A stretch of DNA of 64,000 bases from Aminipila butyrica (GTDB lineage Bacteria; Bacillota; Clostridia; Peptostreptococcales; Anaerovoracaceae), in assembly GCF_010669305.1 (NCBI RefSeq), contig NZ_CP048649.1, positions 2,852,001 through 2,916,000 of the forward strand. Reading direction: 5' to 3'. Both the position numbers and the translations under genes were made by a program. Positions 34,753 through 42,908 of the stretch are shown here, piece after piece. The notes under the pieces are model-generated. The model did not search any database, was not told the origin of the DNA, and was given only the letters and a program-made list of their open reading frames with translations. The first letter of the stretch is position 1. Each line of letters begins with the position of its first letter.

Positions 34753-34842
34753 ATGTCCACAACGGAAACGATAGCCTTACTGGCTTTACTGGTTAATGTT
34801 GTATTAGTTACATATACAATCACAAAAGAAAGGACGAGGTAA
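34753..34842 (+). CDS. 29-residue hydrophobic peptide, holin-like type I toxin candidate
   Basis: Encodes a 29-residue peptide that starts MSTTETIALLALL, has one membrane helix (about 7-21) and a basic tail (KERTR). This pattern fits the small holin-like toxins of Firmicutes type I toxin-antitoxin loci, but I recognise it by pattern only. Support comes from a strong extended promoter, a leader with a hairpin over the ribosome site AGGG, and a perfect terminator overlapping its end. In-frame GTG and ATG codons at 34744 and 34747 would add a few residues. No protein antitoxin gene is present; an antisense RNA would be expected from the opposite strand, but no convincing antisense promoter was found. 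Confidence 0.5.
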   Translation: MSTTETIALLALLVNVVLVTYTITKERTR

Positions 34843-34859
34843 TCCCTTTCCTTTCTTTT
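34824..34859 (+). terminator. Terminator overlapping the end of the small toxin-like gene
   Basis: Perfect 11-base arms AAAAGAAAGGA (34824-34834) and TCCTTTCTTTT (34849-34859) with a 14-base loop. The stem is A-rich on one side and T-rich on the other, so it could end transcription in both directions. Confidence 0.75.
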
Positions 34860-34886
34860 CTCTATATTGCAACTTATAAAAGCTAT

Positions 34887-36086
34887 TTATATAGCTTTGT
34901 TTCTTTTTCGAATATATTCTTCAAATTGCGTTGTCATAATTTCATCTTTAAGTTGTTTTACTTTTGTTATTTCATCCAGATATACAACTTGATTTGCTTC
35001 AATGCCATCAGCATAATATAATTGCCCATTTTTATTCAACCTCAAAATATTATCATCAAATAATTTATGATGATTCTCGCAAAGCCAAAGTCCATTTTCT
35101 CCATTTGTAGCGTGAGTCAATTTTTCATCAAACGACAATAATACTTCTTTCTTTATTTCCGCCACAGGCCAAATATGAGCGCCTTGAATTATAGAAGGTA
35201 TTTCGCAATTACAAAATGTACAATGTTTTTCTCCAAGTTTTCGACCCAAATTATATATATAGCTTGGAGACCTAAGGCTGTTATTTTCTTCAAATACTTT
35301 CTTCTCTAATGTTCTATCTGTTGCTACAATTTCTATAGCACCCATTGAACGAATAACATTTAAACTTGCTTCTGGTAATTCCTTTAAATCCCCTTCTAAT
35401 ATCTCATACAAGGTAATCGTATGCTCTTTTTTTCTAAGCATTGATAATGCATAACATATCATACTTGTTTCATATTTATTAGCGCCATACGTTTTGCCAT
35501 ATATATCAATTTGCAGAGGGCCACTCTTTGTAATATAAGTTGAATTATTACTTCTATTTTTCCCTGTGTTTATTCTTCTATTAAACATAATATCCTCAAC
35601 CGAGGTATATGCACCTATTTTTGCAGAAAGAACCGCATCTGCATTCAAGAATTGACACCCTACCGTATGCATAAGTCGATACATTAAAATTTGGTAATCC
35701 GTTTCTGCATTTCCCTTCACATTTAAGAAGTAATAAAACAACCTTTTATTAGGATGCGGATTAGAATAATAAATATTAAATGCAGTCGGTACACTCTGAA
35801 CACTTGAATTTCTGCCACCAATCTCTTTTTCAGAAAAAGTAATGTAATCTACACTATCCTTATACTGCATAATTGCCATACGACCTTTATTATACGATTT
35901 CGGAAGAAATTCATCTGAATATTCATTATCTACATATTCATATGTGAACTCATCCATATTAGCAATCCGATGACAAACATCTTTCAATATATCTGGTGTA
36001 GCTATATCACTGAAATACACACCAGTTTGCTTAGATTTTTGCAGATTCTTTTTTATTACAAAATGAGGTTTTTCTCTATAAATCAT
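34887..36086 (-). CDS. HNH endonuclease, probable restriction enzyme
   Basis: A 399-residue protein whose C-terminal part is an HNH_2-type nuclease. CTFCNCE and CENHH supply zinc-type cysteines, GAHIWPV gives the first histidine, NGLWLCENHHKLFD the asparagine and later histidines. The N-terminal 270 or so residues are of no family I recognise and probably hold the DNA-recognition part. It overlaps the end of the upstream methylase gene by 11 bases. That coupling to a double adenine methylase makes it the likely restriction subunit. Codon and base use is strongly AT-rich, unlike its neighbours, which suggests transfer. Confidence 0.8.
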   Translation of the reverse strand: MIYREKPHFVIKKNLQKSKQTGVYFSDIATPDILKDVCHRIANMDEFTYEYVDNEYSDEFLPKSYNKGRMAIMQYKDSVDYITFSEKEIGGRNSSVQSVPTAFNIYYSNPHPNKRLFYYFLNVKGNAETDYQILMYRLMHTVGCQFLNADAVLSAKIGAYTSVEDIMFNRRINTGKNRSNNSTYITKSGPLQIDIYGKTYGANKYETSMICYALSMLRKKEHTITLYEILEGDLKELPEASLNVIRSMGAIEIVATDRTLEKKVFEENNSLRSPSYIYNLGRKLGEKHCTFCNCEIPSIIQGAHIWPVAEIKKEVLLSFDEKLTHATNGENGLWLCENHHKLFDDNILRLNKNGQLYYADGIEANQVVYLDEITKVKQLKDEIMTTQFEEYIRKRNKAI

Positions 36087-37935
36087 AATTAGTAATCAGC
36101 ACTTCCTTTCGTCTACTTCCTGAAATACCTAATATATCTCCTAACGCTGTCAATCGGTAATTATTATTTTTAATCCAAGTTAAAACATCTTCGTTTCTTT
36201 GCCCTTTATGTTCAACAACATAGGATAACATAAATTTAATATTTTTTTCATTTAGAATATCTAAGTTCGTTAATAGGCTTCTTTCCAACTCTTTACTCCA
36301 TCCATTAAATCCTCTTTTGCCATCATTATAAGTACCCGTTGTCATTTGATATGGTGGGTCTAAGTATACGAATGCTCTATCATCTAAATCATGTATTATT
36401 TCTTGGTAATCATCGCTGAGAAATATTATATTTTTTTCTTTTATTTCTCTTGAAAAGCTAATCATTTTTTCTAAAACTTTATCATTGAACCATCGCATTC
36501 CTACTGGATTATTAAATTCATGTCGACTATTAAATCTTATCTGTTGCTGATATCCATATAAAATTATTGTAAACAGTAACCGGGGATCTCTCTTTTTAAT
36601 TGGCAGTAAGTTATAATATTTTCTCGCACTAATGTATGCATCCGCATTCGCTTTTTGCAACCCAAATTTTTTTATTATTTTTTTCATATAAATCAAATAT
36701 TGATAAGTATCGTATTCTTTAAAAGAGCGTATGATTTCTTCAACAAAATAATTTATATCATTATAGAGGATTGTATCTGCAATACTATTTATACCAACAT
36801 TGAATCCACCACCAAATATATCTGCAAATACATCAATACCAGCGGGTATTCTATTTCTTATATCAGTAACAATTCTCCCTTTACTTCCAACATAATTCAA
36901 AGGAGATTCAAAGAACACTTCTTTTTTTCCCTTCATTTCAACATAAAACAGATATTCAAAATGTTCTTTTTTATTTTGAGATTTCCAATTCTGATATTTT
37001 TTATATGAAATATCTATGCATTCATAAGTTTCTGGTTTCCCATATCTTTTCATTGATGCTTCAATAAAATCTTTTGACATAAAACCATCATTGTTATAAC
37101 TCAAAATCACATATTTAGCCGTAGTTTTCGCCATAATTCTATCAAACAATATATTTGCTTTATATTCTTTTGACCAATCCGAACGCATTGGAGCAGTACT
37201 TCTTGAACCAGTTATTAGGCTTATTTCTGGTTGGTCATTCAATATCAGTGTTTCTAACAAATGATATTGTGTTCCATATTGATTTTGTGTATATGGTGGG
37301 TCTAAATACAAAATATCACATTTTACATCATTTATAATTTCCTCTATTTTTGAATTATAACTCATAAAGGACTTAATTGCATAACCTTTCGTATCAACCT
37401 TACTAAATATAATGTCATTTAATGCTCTTGAATCCCATTTCTTCAAAAATGCACCGTAGACCCCTGCTGTATTCGATACCGAAGAAACAGATTCAATTAA
37501 ACAAGCTAACAAATAATAATATTCATTTTGAGTTAGCAGTTCATCGTTCCACCATTCCTCTATTTGAAATCTAAAATAATCGATTCTTCCTGCATTTTCC
37601 AAAGTAAAATACATTCTATCACATAACGCTGGACAATAGTTTTTATAATTAAACCCTTTAACCATTTCTTCGTTATTATTCAAATATTTAAATGGGTCAA
37701 ATCCTAATTTTTCAAAGGTACATTCTATTGAACATATCCTTCCTTGGGCATATACTGTCGACCACTTTAAATTGTCGTTTATTATTATTCCGAAATACTT
37801 TTTAAAATAATCTGCAACAGTACCTGTACCACAAAACGCATCAAAAAAAATCATCTCTCTATCCAATAATCCTTTTTTCTGCAAAAGATTCTCTATATCT
37901 TGTAAAATGGATTCCTTATTACCTAAGTATCTCAT
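36076..37935 (-). CDS. Double-domain N6-adenine DNA methyltransferase
   Basis: A 619-residue fusion of two D12-class adenine methylases. Domain 1 has the S-adenosylmethionine motif X MRYLGNKESIL at the very start, motif I FFDAFCGTGT (about 30-39) and motif IV DPPYTQNQYG (212-215). Domain 2 repeats the set: LNYVGSKGRI, FADIFGGGFN and LDPPYQMTTG (526-529). Two full catalytic sets in one chain suggest an asymmetric target methylated on both strands, as in M.FokI. I chose the ATG at 37935 because motif X sits at the start in other family members and GAGG precedes it; the frame also opens at 37974. AT-rich and foreign in composition. Confidence 0.9.
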   Translation of the reverse strand: MRYLGNKESILQDIENLLQKKGLLDREMIFFDAFCGTGTVADYFKKYFGIIINDNLKWSTVYAQGRICSIECTFEKLGFDPFKYLNNNEEMVKGFNYKNYCPALCDRMYFTLENAGRIDYFRFQIEEWWNDELLTQNEYYYLLACLIESVSSVSNTAGVYGAFLKKWDSRALNDIIFSKVDTKGYAIKSFMSYNSKIEEIINDVKCDILYLDPPYTQNQYGTQYHLLETLILNDQPEISLITGSRSTAPMRSDWSKEYKANILFDRIMAKTTAKYVILSYNNDGFMSKDFIEASMKRYGKPETYECIDISYKKYQNWKSQNKKEHFEYLFYVEMKGKKEVFFESPLNYVGSKGRIVTDIRNRIPAGIDVFADIFGGGFNVGINSIADTILYNDINYFVEEIIRSFKEYDTYQYLIYMKKIIKKFGLQKANADAYISARKYYNLLPIKKRDPRLLFTIILYGYQQQIRFNSRHEFNNPVGMRWFNDKVLEKMISFSREIKEKNIIFLSDDYQEIIHDLDDRAFVYLDPPYQMTTGTYNDGKRGFNGWSKELERSLLTNLDILNEKNIKFMLSYVVEHKGQRNEDVLTWIKNNNYRLTALGDILGISGSRRKEVLITNYDL

Positions 37936-38035
37936 TAATAATTCCTCACTCCTTGGCTTCTGGAAATTTTCCATACTACTATCAATAATGCATCAAAATA
38001 TTTTATATTTTCAATATTTAATGTTTTATATAAAT

Positions 38036-38069
38036 AAAAACACCTCGCTCTCAATGATTGAGGTGTTTT
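38036..38069 (-). terminator. Terminator after lysS
   Basis: Arms AAAAACACCTC and GAGGTGTTTT around a 13-base loop. On the minus strand the stem is followed by TTTTTATTTAT. It lies about 85 bases after the lysS stop and insulates the restriction-modification module. Confidence 0.8.
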
Positions 38070-38153
38070 CACTTTGAACGTGTTCTCTTCATTTGTTCGT
38101 AAATCGGTCGTAAATCTTGCCCTATTCACTTGAAATCCTTGTAAAATAAAATA

Positions 38154-39698
38154 CTATTTTTCAATCGGTTTCATGGTCGGGAAGAGCATAACATCTCTTA
38201 TCGACGGTGCATCCGTAATCAGCATGATTATCCGGTCGATACCGATGCCCAATCCGCCTGTCGGAGGTAATCCTACCTCTAACGCGTTAACGAAGTCTTC
38301 GTCCATCGGATGTGCTTCATCGTCTGAACCATCGTCCAACTGAGCTTGCTGCTCCTTAAACCGCTCATACTGGTCGATTGGGTCGTTCAGCTCGGAGAAG
38401 GCGTTGCATACTTCCCAGCCGTTGATATAGCCTTCAAAACGTCTGGTAATCCTCGGATCATTGGCATCTCTCTTCGCCAGAGGAGAGATTTCTACCGGAT
38501 GTCCCACGATAAATACGGGGCCGTCTAAATACTCCGGTACATCCTCACAAAATTCTTCAAACATCTCTGCCAGAATCTTGCCTCTAGTCATCTTCTTCAC
38601 TTCATCCTTGTCCATACCCTGCTTAATAGCCGCGTCTCTGGCCTCTTCATCCGTGTTGATGACCGCAAAGTCCACTCCGGTAATTTCCTTGATGGCATCG
38701 GCCATGTTCAGCCGTCTCCACGGCGGGGTTAAGTCAAAACTCTTGCCCTGATATTCGATAACCATGCTTCCGGTAGCGGCCAAAGCTGCCTTGGAAATCA
38801 CCTGCTCCGTTACATCCATCATGTCTTCCATGTTGCCGTAAGCCATATAGCATTCCATGGAGGTATACTCTGGATTGTGATTCCGGTCCATGCCCTCATT
38901 TCGAAACATCTTGCCCATCTCGTATACCCGGTCCAAGCCGCCAACAATCAGTCTCTTCAAGAATAACTCGTTGGAAATACGCATTTTCATGTCTAAATCC
39001 AACGTGTTGTGATGGGTAGCAAAAGGCCGCGCATTCGCCCCTCCTGCAATGGTGGTTAAAATCGGGGTATCTACTTCCAGGAAACCAAAGTCATCCTCCA
39101 ACACTTTCTTGATGGTGTGACTAATCTTGGAACGCTGGATAAACGTATTTCTTACTTCCGGATTGACAATCAGGTCCACGTACCGCTGGCGATACCGCTG
39201 ATCCTGATCCTTTAAGCCGTGGAACTTGTTCGGCAGCACCTGCAGAGACTTGGACAGCAGCACGAGTCGGGCTACCTTGATAGAAATCTCCCCATGGCGG
39301 GTCTTAAATACTTCGCCTTCAATGCCTACGATATCACCAATATCATAAGTCAGGAATATCTGATATTCCTCATCCGTAATGGCATCCTGTCTTACGTAAG
39401 CTTGAATCCTGCCCTGCTTATCCTGGATATCAATAAAAGAGGCTTTCCCCATGTGACGATTCGCCATCATACGTCCAGCCAAGGAAACGGCTTTTCCTTC
39501 CATTTCTTCAAAGTTTTCCTTGATGTCCATACTGAAAGCAGTTATATCCCAGCTTTCGACTAAAAACGGATTCCTACCCATGTCCTGAAGTTTTTTCAAC
39601 TTCTCTCTCCGAATCATCCGCTGTTCGTTCAGTTTTTCCTCTGAAAGCTCTTCTTCTACTTCTGGGTTTACATTTCTGTTTTCTTCTGTACTCATCAT
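38154..39698 (-). CDS. lysS: Lysyl-tRNA synthetase, class II
   Basis: A 514-residue class II LysRS. An N-terminal OB-fold (SLAGRMMANRHMGKASFIDI) binds the anticodon, motif 2 is FRNEGMDRNHNPEYT, and motif 3 is GLGIGIDRIIML. The extra N-terminal leader of acidic residues (MMSTEENRNVNPEVEEE) is normal for the family. The first two ATG codons are adjacent; AGAGG precedes them. It follows greA by about 85 bases, matching the greA-lysS order common in Firmicutes. No leader switch was recognised. Confidence 0.96.
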   Translation of the reverse strand: MMSTEENRNVNPEVEEELSEEKLNEQRMIRREKLKKLQDMGRNPFLVESWDITAFSMDIKENFEEMEGKAVSLAGRMMANRHMGKASFIDIQDKQGRIQAYVRQDAITDEEYQIFLTYDIGDIVGIEGEVFKTRHGEISIKVARLVLLSKSLQVLPNKFHGLKDQDQRYRQRYVDLIVNPEVRNTFIQRSKISHTIKKVLEDDFGFLEVDTPILTTIAGGANARPFATHHNTLDLDMKMRISNELFLKRLIVGGLDRVYEMGKMFRNEGMDRNHNPEYTSMECYMAYGNMEDMMDVTEQVISKAALAATGSMVIEYQGKSFDLTPPWRRLNMADAIKEITGVDFAVINTDEEARDAAIKQGMDKDEVKKMTRGKILAEMFEEFCEDVPEYLDGPVFIVGHPVEISPLAKRDANDPRITRRFEGYINGWEVCNAFSELNDPIDQYERFKEQQAQLDDGSDDEAHPMDEDFVNALEVGLPPTGGLGIGIDRIIMLITDAPSIRDVMLFPTMKPIEK

Positions 39699-39782
39699 AT
39701 ACCTCTTACCTCTTCTATACCTGTTGAAGCCTGGCAGTCAGGCTGCGTTTACACCATCTCTATTATTTATTGCCTAGAGGGC

Positions 39783-40256
39783 TTATTTATATATGTCTAA
39801 AATTTCATAATGTCTCAAACCGTCTGGCACCTGGATTTCTACGATGGCTCCCAGCTTCTGACGCATAAGGGCTCTGCCTACTGCTGATTCATTGGAAATC
39901 TTCCCTTCAAAAGGATCTGCCTCGGCGGAACCAACAATGACATATTCCGCTTCCATACCAGTCTCTTGAACTTTAATCTTGACTTTTAGACCAACATTGA
40001 CGAAATCTTTTGGCATTTCGTTTTCATCTATAATCTTCGCTTTACGGATCATCGTCTCCAGTTTATGGATTCGTTCTTCCAGTTCCGCCTGCTCATTTTT
40101 CGCTGCATCATATTCCGCATTTTCAGATAAGTCGCCGTAAGAAATCGCTTCTTTCAGCCTTTCTGAAACTTCTTTACGTCTCACAGACACCAGTTCTTCA
40201 TGCTCTGCCACAATTTTCTCGTAGCCTTCCTTGGTTAGCAATATTTCTTCTGCCAT
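39783..40256 (-). CDS. greA: Transcription elongation factor GreA
   Basis: Rescues stalled RNA polymerase by stimulating transcript cleavage. The 157-residue protein has the N-terminal coiled coil with the acidic tip segment GDLSENAEYDAAK and the C-terminal FKBP-like domain (VIVGSAEADPFEGKISNESAVGRALM). I chose the ATG at 40256 with AGGAGA upstream; the frame opens 13 codons earlier without a ribosome site. It is followed by lysS and preceded about 60 bases away by nhaA. Confidence 0.95.
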   Translation of the reverse strand: MAEEILLTKEGYEKIVAEHEELVSVRRKEVSERLKEAISYGDLSENAEYDAAKNEQAELEERIHKLETMIRKAKIIDENEMPKDFVNVGLKVKIKVQETGMEAEYVIVGSAEADPFEGKISNESAVGRALMRQKLGAIVEIQVPDGLRHYEILDIYK

Positions 40257-40318
40257 CTTTCCAATCTCCTTTCGACTCCTGTCGTATCGTAACATTATAC
40301 TCTTTTACTCCTGCAAAG

Positions 40319-41551
40319 TCAACAAATATGACCTTCCGTTTCCATGGTTTGCGCCTGTACTAATTGTTCAGAAGACTTCTCTAACAACTTAAAAATTATC
40401 GTGCCGACTATTCCCGCCAATATGGAAGCGGCAATAATCCCTATTTTCGCTGTAGACAACGCCAGCTCCTCTGAAAAGGATAGAGATGTAATGAATAAGG
40501 ACATGGTGAAACCGATACCCCCAAGAACACTGGCCCCATAAAGATGTTTCATGGTTACTTGGGAAGGCAGCTTGGCAACTTTCAATTTTATGAGCACATA
40601 GGACATGCCGAATATACCGACTTGTTTCCCCACAAAGAGGCCGAAGATAATGCCTAGGCTAACAGGTGAAGCTATAAGCTCCAGCAACTGATTAAAATCA
40701 ATAGCAACACCGGCATTGGCTAAAGCGAACACTGGCATAATCAGAAAGGCAGACCACGGCCCTAACGCCTGTTCAAGCCTATGCAGCAAGGACGTGCGGT
40801 ATTCCTCTATGTCTTTCCCCACTGGCAAGGACATGCCCAACAGCACGCCGGCAATGGTTGCATGTATCCCAGACTTCAACAGGCAAACCCACAAAATGAT
40901 ACCCAGAAGCAAATAAGCAGGTAGAAAAGTAACCTTCAAGCGATTGATCACTAATAGGAGAATAATAGCAATTAAACCCGCTACCAGGGCACTCCAGGAA
41001 AGTTGACTGGTATAAAAAATAGCAATGACGACTATTGCTCCTAAATCATCAATAATGGCAAAAGCCATCAGAAAGATTACGATTCCTCTAGGCGCTTTTC
41101 TGGCTGACAGAGATAGTATGCCTAAAGCAAAAGCAATATCCGTTGCCATGGGAATGCCCCATCCGGCAGCCGTTGGCTCCCGATAATTAAATAGCGCATA
41201 TATGATGGCTGGGACAATCATCCCACCTATGGCAGCAGCGAAAGGCAAGATGGCCTTTTTTAAAGATTTCAACTCCCCAATCGCCAGTTCACGCTTTATT
41301 TCCATGCCCACTACCAGGAAAAATATAGCCATCAATCCGTCGTTAACCCAGTGGAGAACCGACATAGACAAGGAAAACTCTTTATACCCAACCCTTATTG
41401 TGCTATGAATGATGTGATTATATGCCTCTGCTACATATGAATTGGCTATTATCATGGCGATAATTGTACAGAGCAGAAGCAGGATGCCCCCCGCTGAATC
41501 GCTTTTAAAAAAGCGATTTACTGCAAGGGAAACATGATTATTTGTTCTCAT
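40319..41551 (-). CDS. nhaA: Na+/H+ antiporter NhaA
   Basis: Exchanges Na+ or Li+ for H+ across the membrane. The 410-residue protein has about twelve helices. The ion-site aspartates of E. coli NhaA are matched by D168 and D169 in AFAIIDDLGA, and the helix IV residue by D138 in ATDIAFALGIL. Length is slightly above the 388 residues of E. coli NhaA, with an extended tail. The ATG has AAAGGAC upstream. It follows rubrerythrin on the minus strand, separated by a long structured RNA element that could be a terminator, a leader switch, or both. Confidence 0.95.
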   Translation of the reverse strand: MRTNNHVSLAVNRFFKSDSAGGILLLLCTIIAMIIANSYVAEAYNHIIHSTIRVGYKEFSLSMSVLHWVNDGLMAIFFLVVGMEIKRELAIGELKSLKKAILPFAAAIGGMIVPAIIYALFNYREPTAAGWGIPMATDIAFALGILSLSARKAPRGIVIFLMAFAIIDDLGAIVVIAIFYTSQLSWSALVAGLIAIILLLVINRLKVTFLPAYLLLGIILWVCLLKSGIHATIAGVLLGMSLPVGKDIEEYRTSLLHRLEQALGPWSAFLIMPVFALANAGVAIDFNQLLELIASPVSLGIIFGLFVGKQVGIFGMSYVLIKLKVAKLPSQVTMKHLYGASVLGGIGFTMSLFITSLSFSEELALSTAKIGIIAASILAGIVGTIIFKLLEKSSEQLVQAQTMETEGHIC

Positions 41552-41644
41552 TATAATGTCCTTTCTGTATTTTCATTCGGTGATGATAGTTCGTATATTT
41601 TGCAAAAGTTTTCTATTATTGTCTCCCTCCTTTTAATTTTCAAC

Positions 41645-41712
41645 AAAAAAACTGCTTCCAACGAATCTAGGTGCTTCCCCCTAAGCTACCTAAAATACTT
41701 GAAAACAGTTTT
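41645..41712 (-). promoter_or_regulatory. Structured leader or terminator before nhaA
   Basis: On the minus strand a 14-base outer stem (AAAACTGTTTTCAA with TTGGAAGCAGTTTT, two G-U pairs) encloses internal loops and an inner stem, TAGGT-A-GCTT against AAGC-ACCTA with an AGGGGG loop. It ends in a run of seven T. It starts about 27 bases after the rubrerythrin stop and ends about 95 bases before nhaA. Lithium-sensing nhaA leader riboswitches are known in bacteria, but I cannot confirm a match by eye. A plain rubrerythrin terminator would also account for the outer stem. Confidence 0.55.
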
Positions 41713-41738
41713 CTGTCCAACCGATAAATGTTATTCTA

Positions 41739-42272
41739 TTAATAGTTTTCTTTTCTAACCTCAAAGTAACTCTGTGGATGCGCACAAACCGGACACACCT
41801 GAGGGGCTTTTTTGCCCATTACCAGATGGCCGCAGTTTCGACATTCCCACATCGTTTCATCCGATTTTTCAAAGACTTTCTGCATGTCAACATTGTTAAG
41901 AAGTGCCCTGTATCTTTCCTCATGGTGCTTCTCAATCTCTGCAACCATTCTAAACTGTGCTGCAAGGGCTGTAAATCCTTCTTCTTCTGCCTCTTTGGCA
42001 AATCCATCATACATATCGGTCCACTCGTAATTTTCTCCCTCAGCTGCATGAAGCAGGTTGGCTGCTGTGTCTCCCAGTTCTCCCAGCGCCTTAAACCACA
42101 TTTTTGCATGTTCTTTTTCATTGTTTGCTGTAGCTTCAAAGATGGCAGCAATCTGGTCATACCCTTCCTTTTTGGCAACTGACGCAAAATAAGTATATTT
42201 ATTTCTTGCCTGAGATTCACCTGCAAATGCAGCTGCTAAATTTTTTTCTGTTTTTGTTCCTTTAATATTCAT
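41739..42272 (-). CDS. rbr: Rubrerythrin
   Basis: Peroxide-reducing non-haem iron protein of anaerobes. The 177-residue chain has a ferritin-like four-helix domain with diiron ligands in AAFAGESQARNKY, NNEKEHAKMW and EIEKHHEERY. A C-terminal rubredoxin domain binds iron through CRNCG and CPVC. Both redox sites are intact. It lies about 58 bases after a Fur-family regulator gene on the same strand, the usual PerR-rubrerythrin pairing, and is probably induced by peroxide. Confidence 0.95.
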   Translation of the reverse strand: MNIKGTKTEKNLAAAFAGESQARNKYTYFASVAKKEGYDQIAAIFEATANNEKEHAKMWFKALGELGDTAANLLHAAEGENYEWTDMYDGFAKEAEEEGFTALAAQFRMVAEIEKHHEERYRALLNNVDMQKVFEKSDETMWECRNCGHLVMGKKAPQVCPVCAHPQSYFEVRKENY

Positions 42273-42330
42273 CTTGTTCTCTCCTTTTCTTTTATTATTT
42301 AATTTAGATTTTTTAACTGGTTAATAACTT

Positions 42331-42711
42331 TTAAACTTCTTCCGGGACCATTTGGCTTTTACATTCATTACAAATATACTTCAAGTTCAATTCATATGCC
42401 AAAATTTCAATATCTATTTGTTTTGCCAAATATGCCTTTAAATCTGGCACTGATACATCGGATAGTTTTCCGCAGTTCGCACAAATAAGGTGCTCATGAG
42501 GGCTCACGGATTTGTCATATCGATCAGGGGAATCTGGCATGCTGATTCGTCTTATTTCCCCGTCCGCCGTCATCAGGCCTAAATTGCGATAAACGGTTCC
42601 CATGGCAATGGAAGGCTGCTCTTTCTTTGCTTTCATGAAAATTTCTTCTGCTGTCATATGCTCCGAAGAGTCCTTTATTATTTCAAAAATTAGATTTCTG
42701 TGTTTCCCCAA
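42331..42711 (-). CDS. Fur-family regulator (PerR-like)
   Basis: A 126-residue metal-dependent repressor. The N-terminal winged helix contains TAEEIFMKAKKEQPSIAMGTVYRNL. Structural zinc cysteines are in CANCG and CNEC, and the regulatory site has histidines in SPHEHLIC. Coupling to rubrerythrin favours a PerR-type peroxide sensor over an iron-sensing Fur, but this is an inference. The start is a TTG at 42711 with AAGGAGG seven bases upstream; there is no better ATG in frame. It probably represses itself and rubrerythrin. Confidence 0.9.
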   Translation of the reverse strand: MGKHRNLIFEIIKDSSEHMTAEEIFMKAKKEQPSIAMGTVYRNLGLMTADGEIRRISMPDSPDRYDKSVSPHEHLICANCGKLSDVSVPDLKAYLAKQIDIEILAYELNLKYICNECKSQMVPEEV

Positions 42712-42753
42712 ATAAGCACCTCCTTATTTATAATAGGAATAGTTCTTAATATT

Positions 42754-42782
42754 ATTTTATACAGCTTATATGTTTTTGTCAA
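42754..42782 (-). promoter_or_regulatory. Promoter of the Fur-family regulator/rubrerythrin operon
   Basis: TTGACA and TAAAAT on the minus strand are 17 bases apart. The stretch from the -10 box to the start codon is AT-rich, as Per boxes are, but I did not find a clean TTATAATNATTATAA palindrome. Confidence 0.65.
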
Positions 42783-42821
42783 GCGTAATCTATCAATATT
42801 AAAAATTTTTTTCAACTAAAA

Positions 42822-42855
42822 AGGACGTCAATCAAGATTGAAGGATTGACGTCCT
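42822..42855 (-). terminator. Terminator after dusB
   Basis: Perfect 12-base arms AGGACGTCAATC and GATTGACGTCCT with a 10-base loop. On the minus strand TTTTTAG follows. Confidence 0.85.
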
Positions 42856-42908
42856 CAAGACTTTTCATTATTTTTCTGACCTAACTCACGAAGGGCAGCG
42901 GAAGCGAG

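Noticed and set aside
37935..38129. Minus-strand open frame of 64 codons between lysS and the methylase gene
   Set aside because: Crosses the lysS terminator hairpin and has no ribosome site or recognisable family.
42712..42760. Per box before the Fur-family regulator gene
   Set aside because: The region is AT-rich, but no clean TTATAATNATTATAA palindrome could be found by eye.
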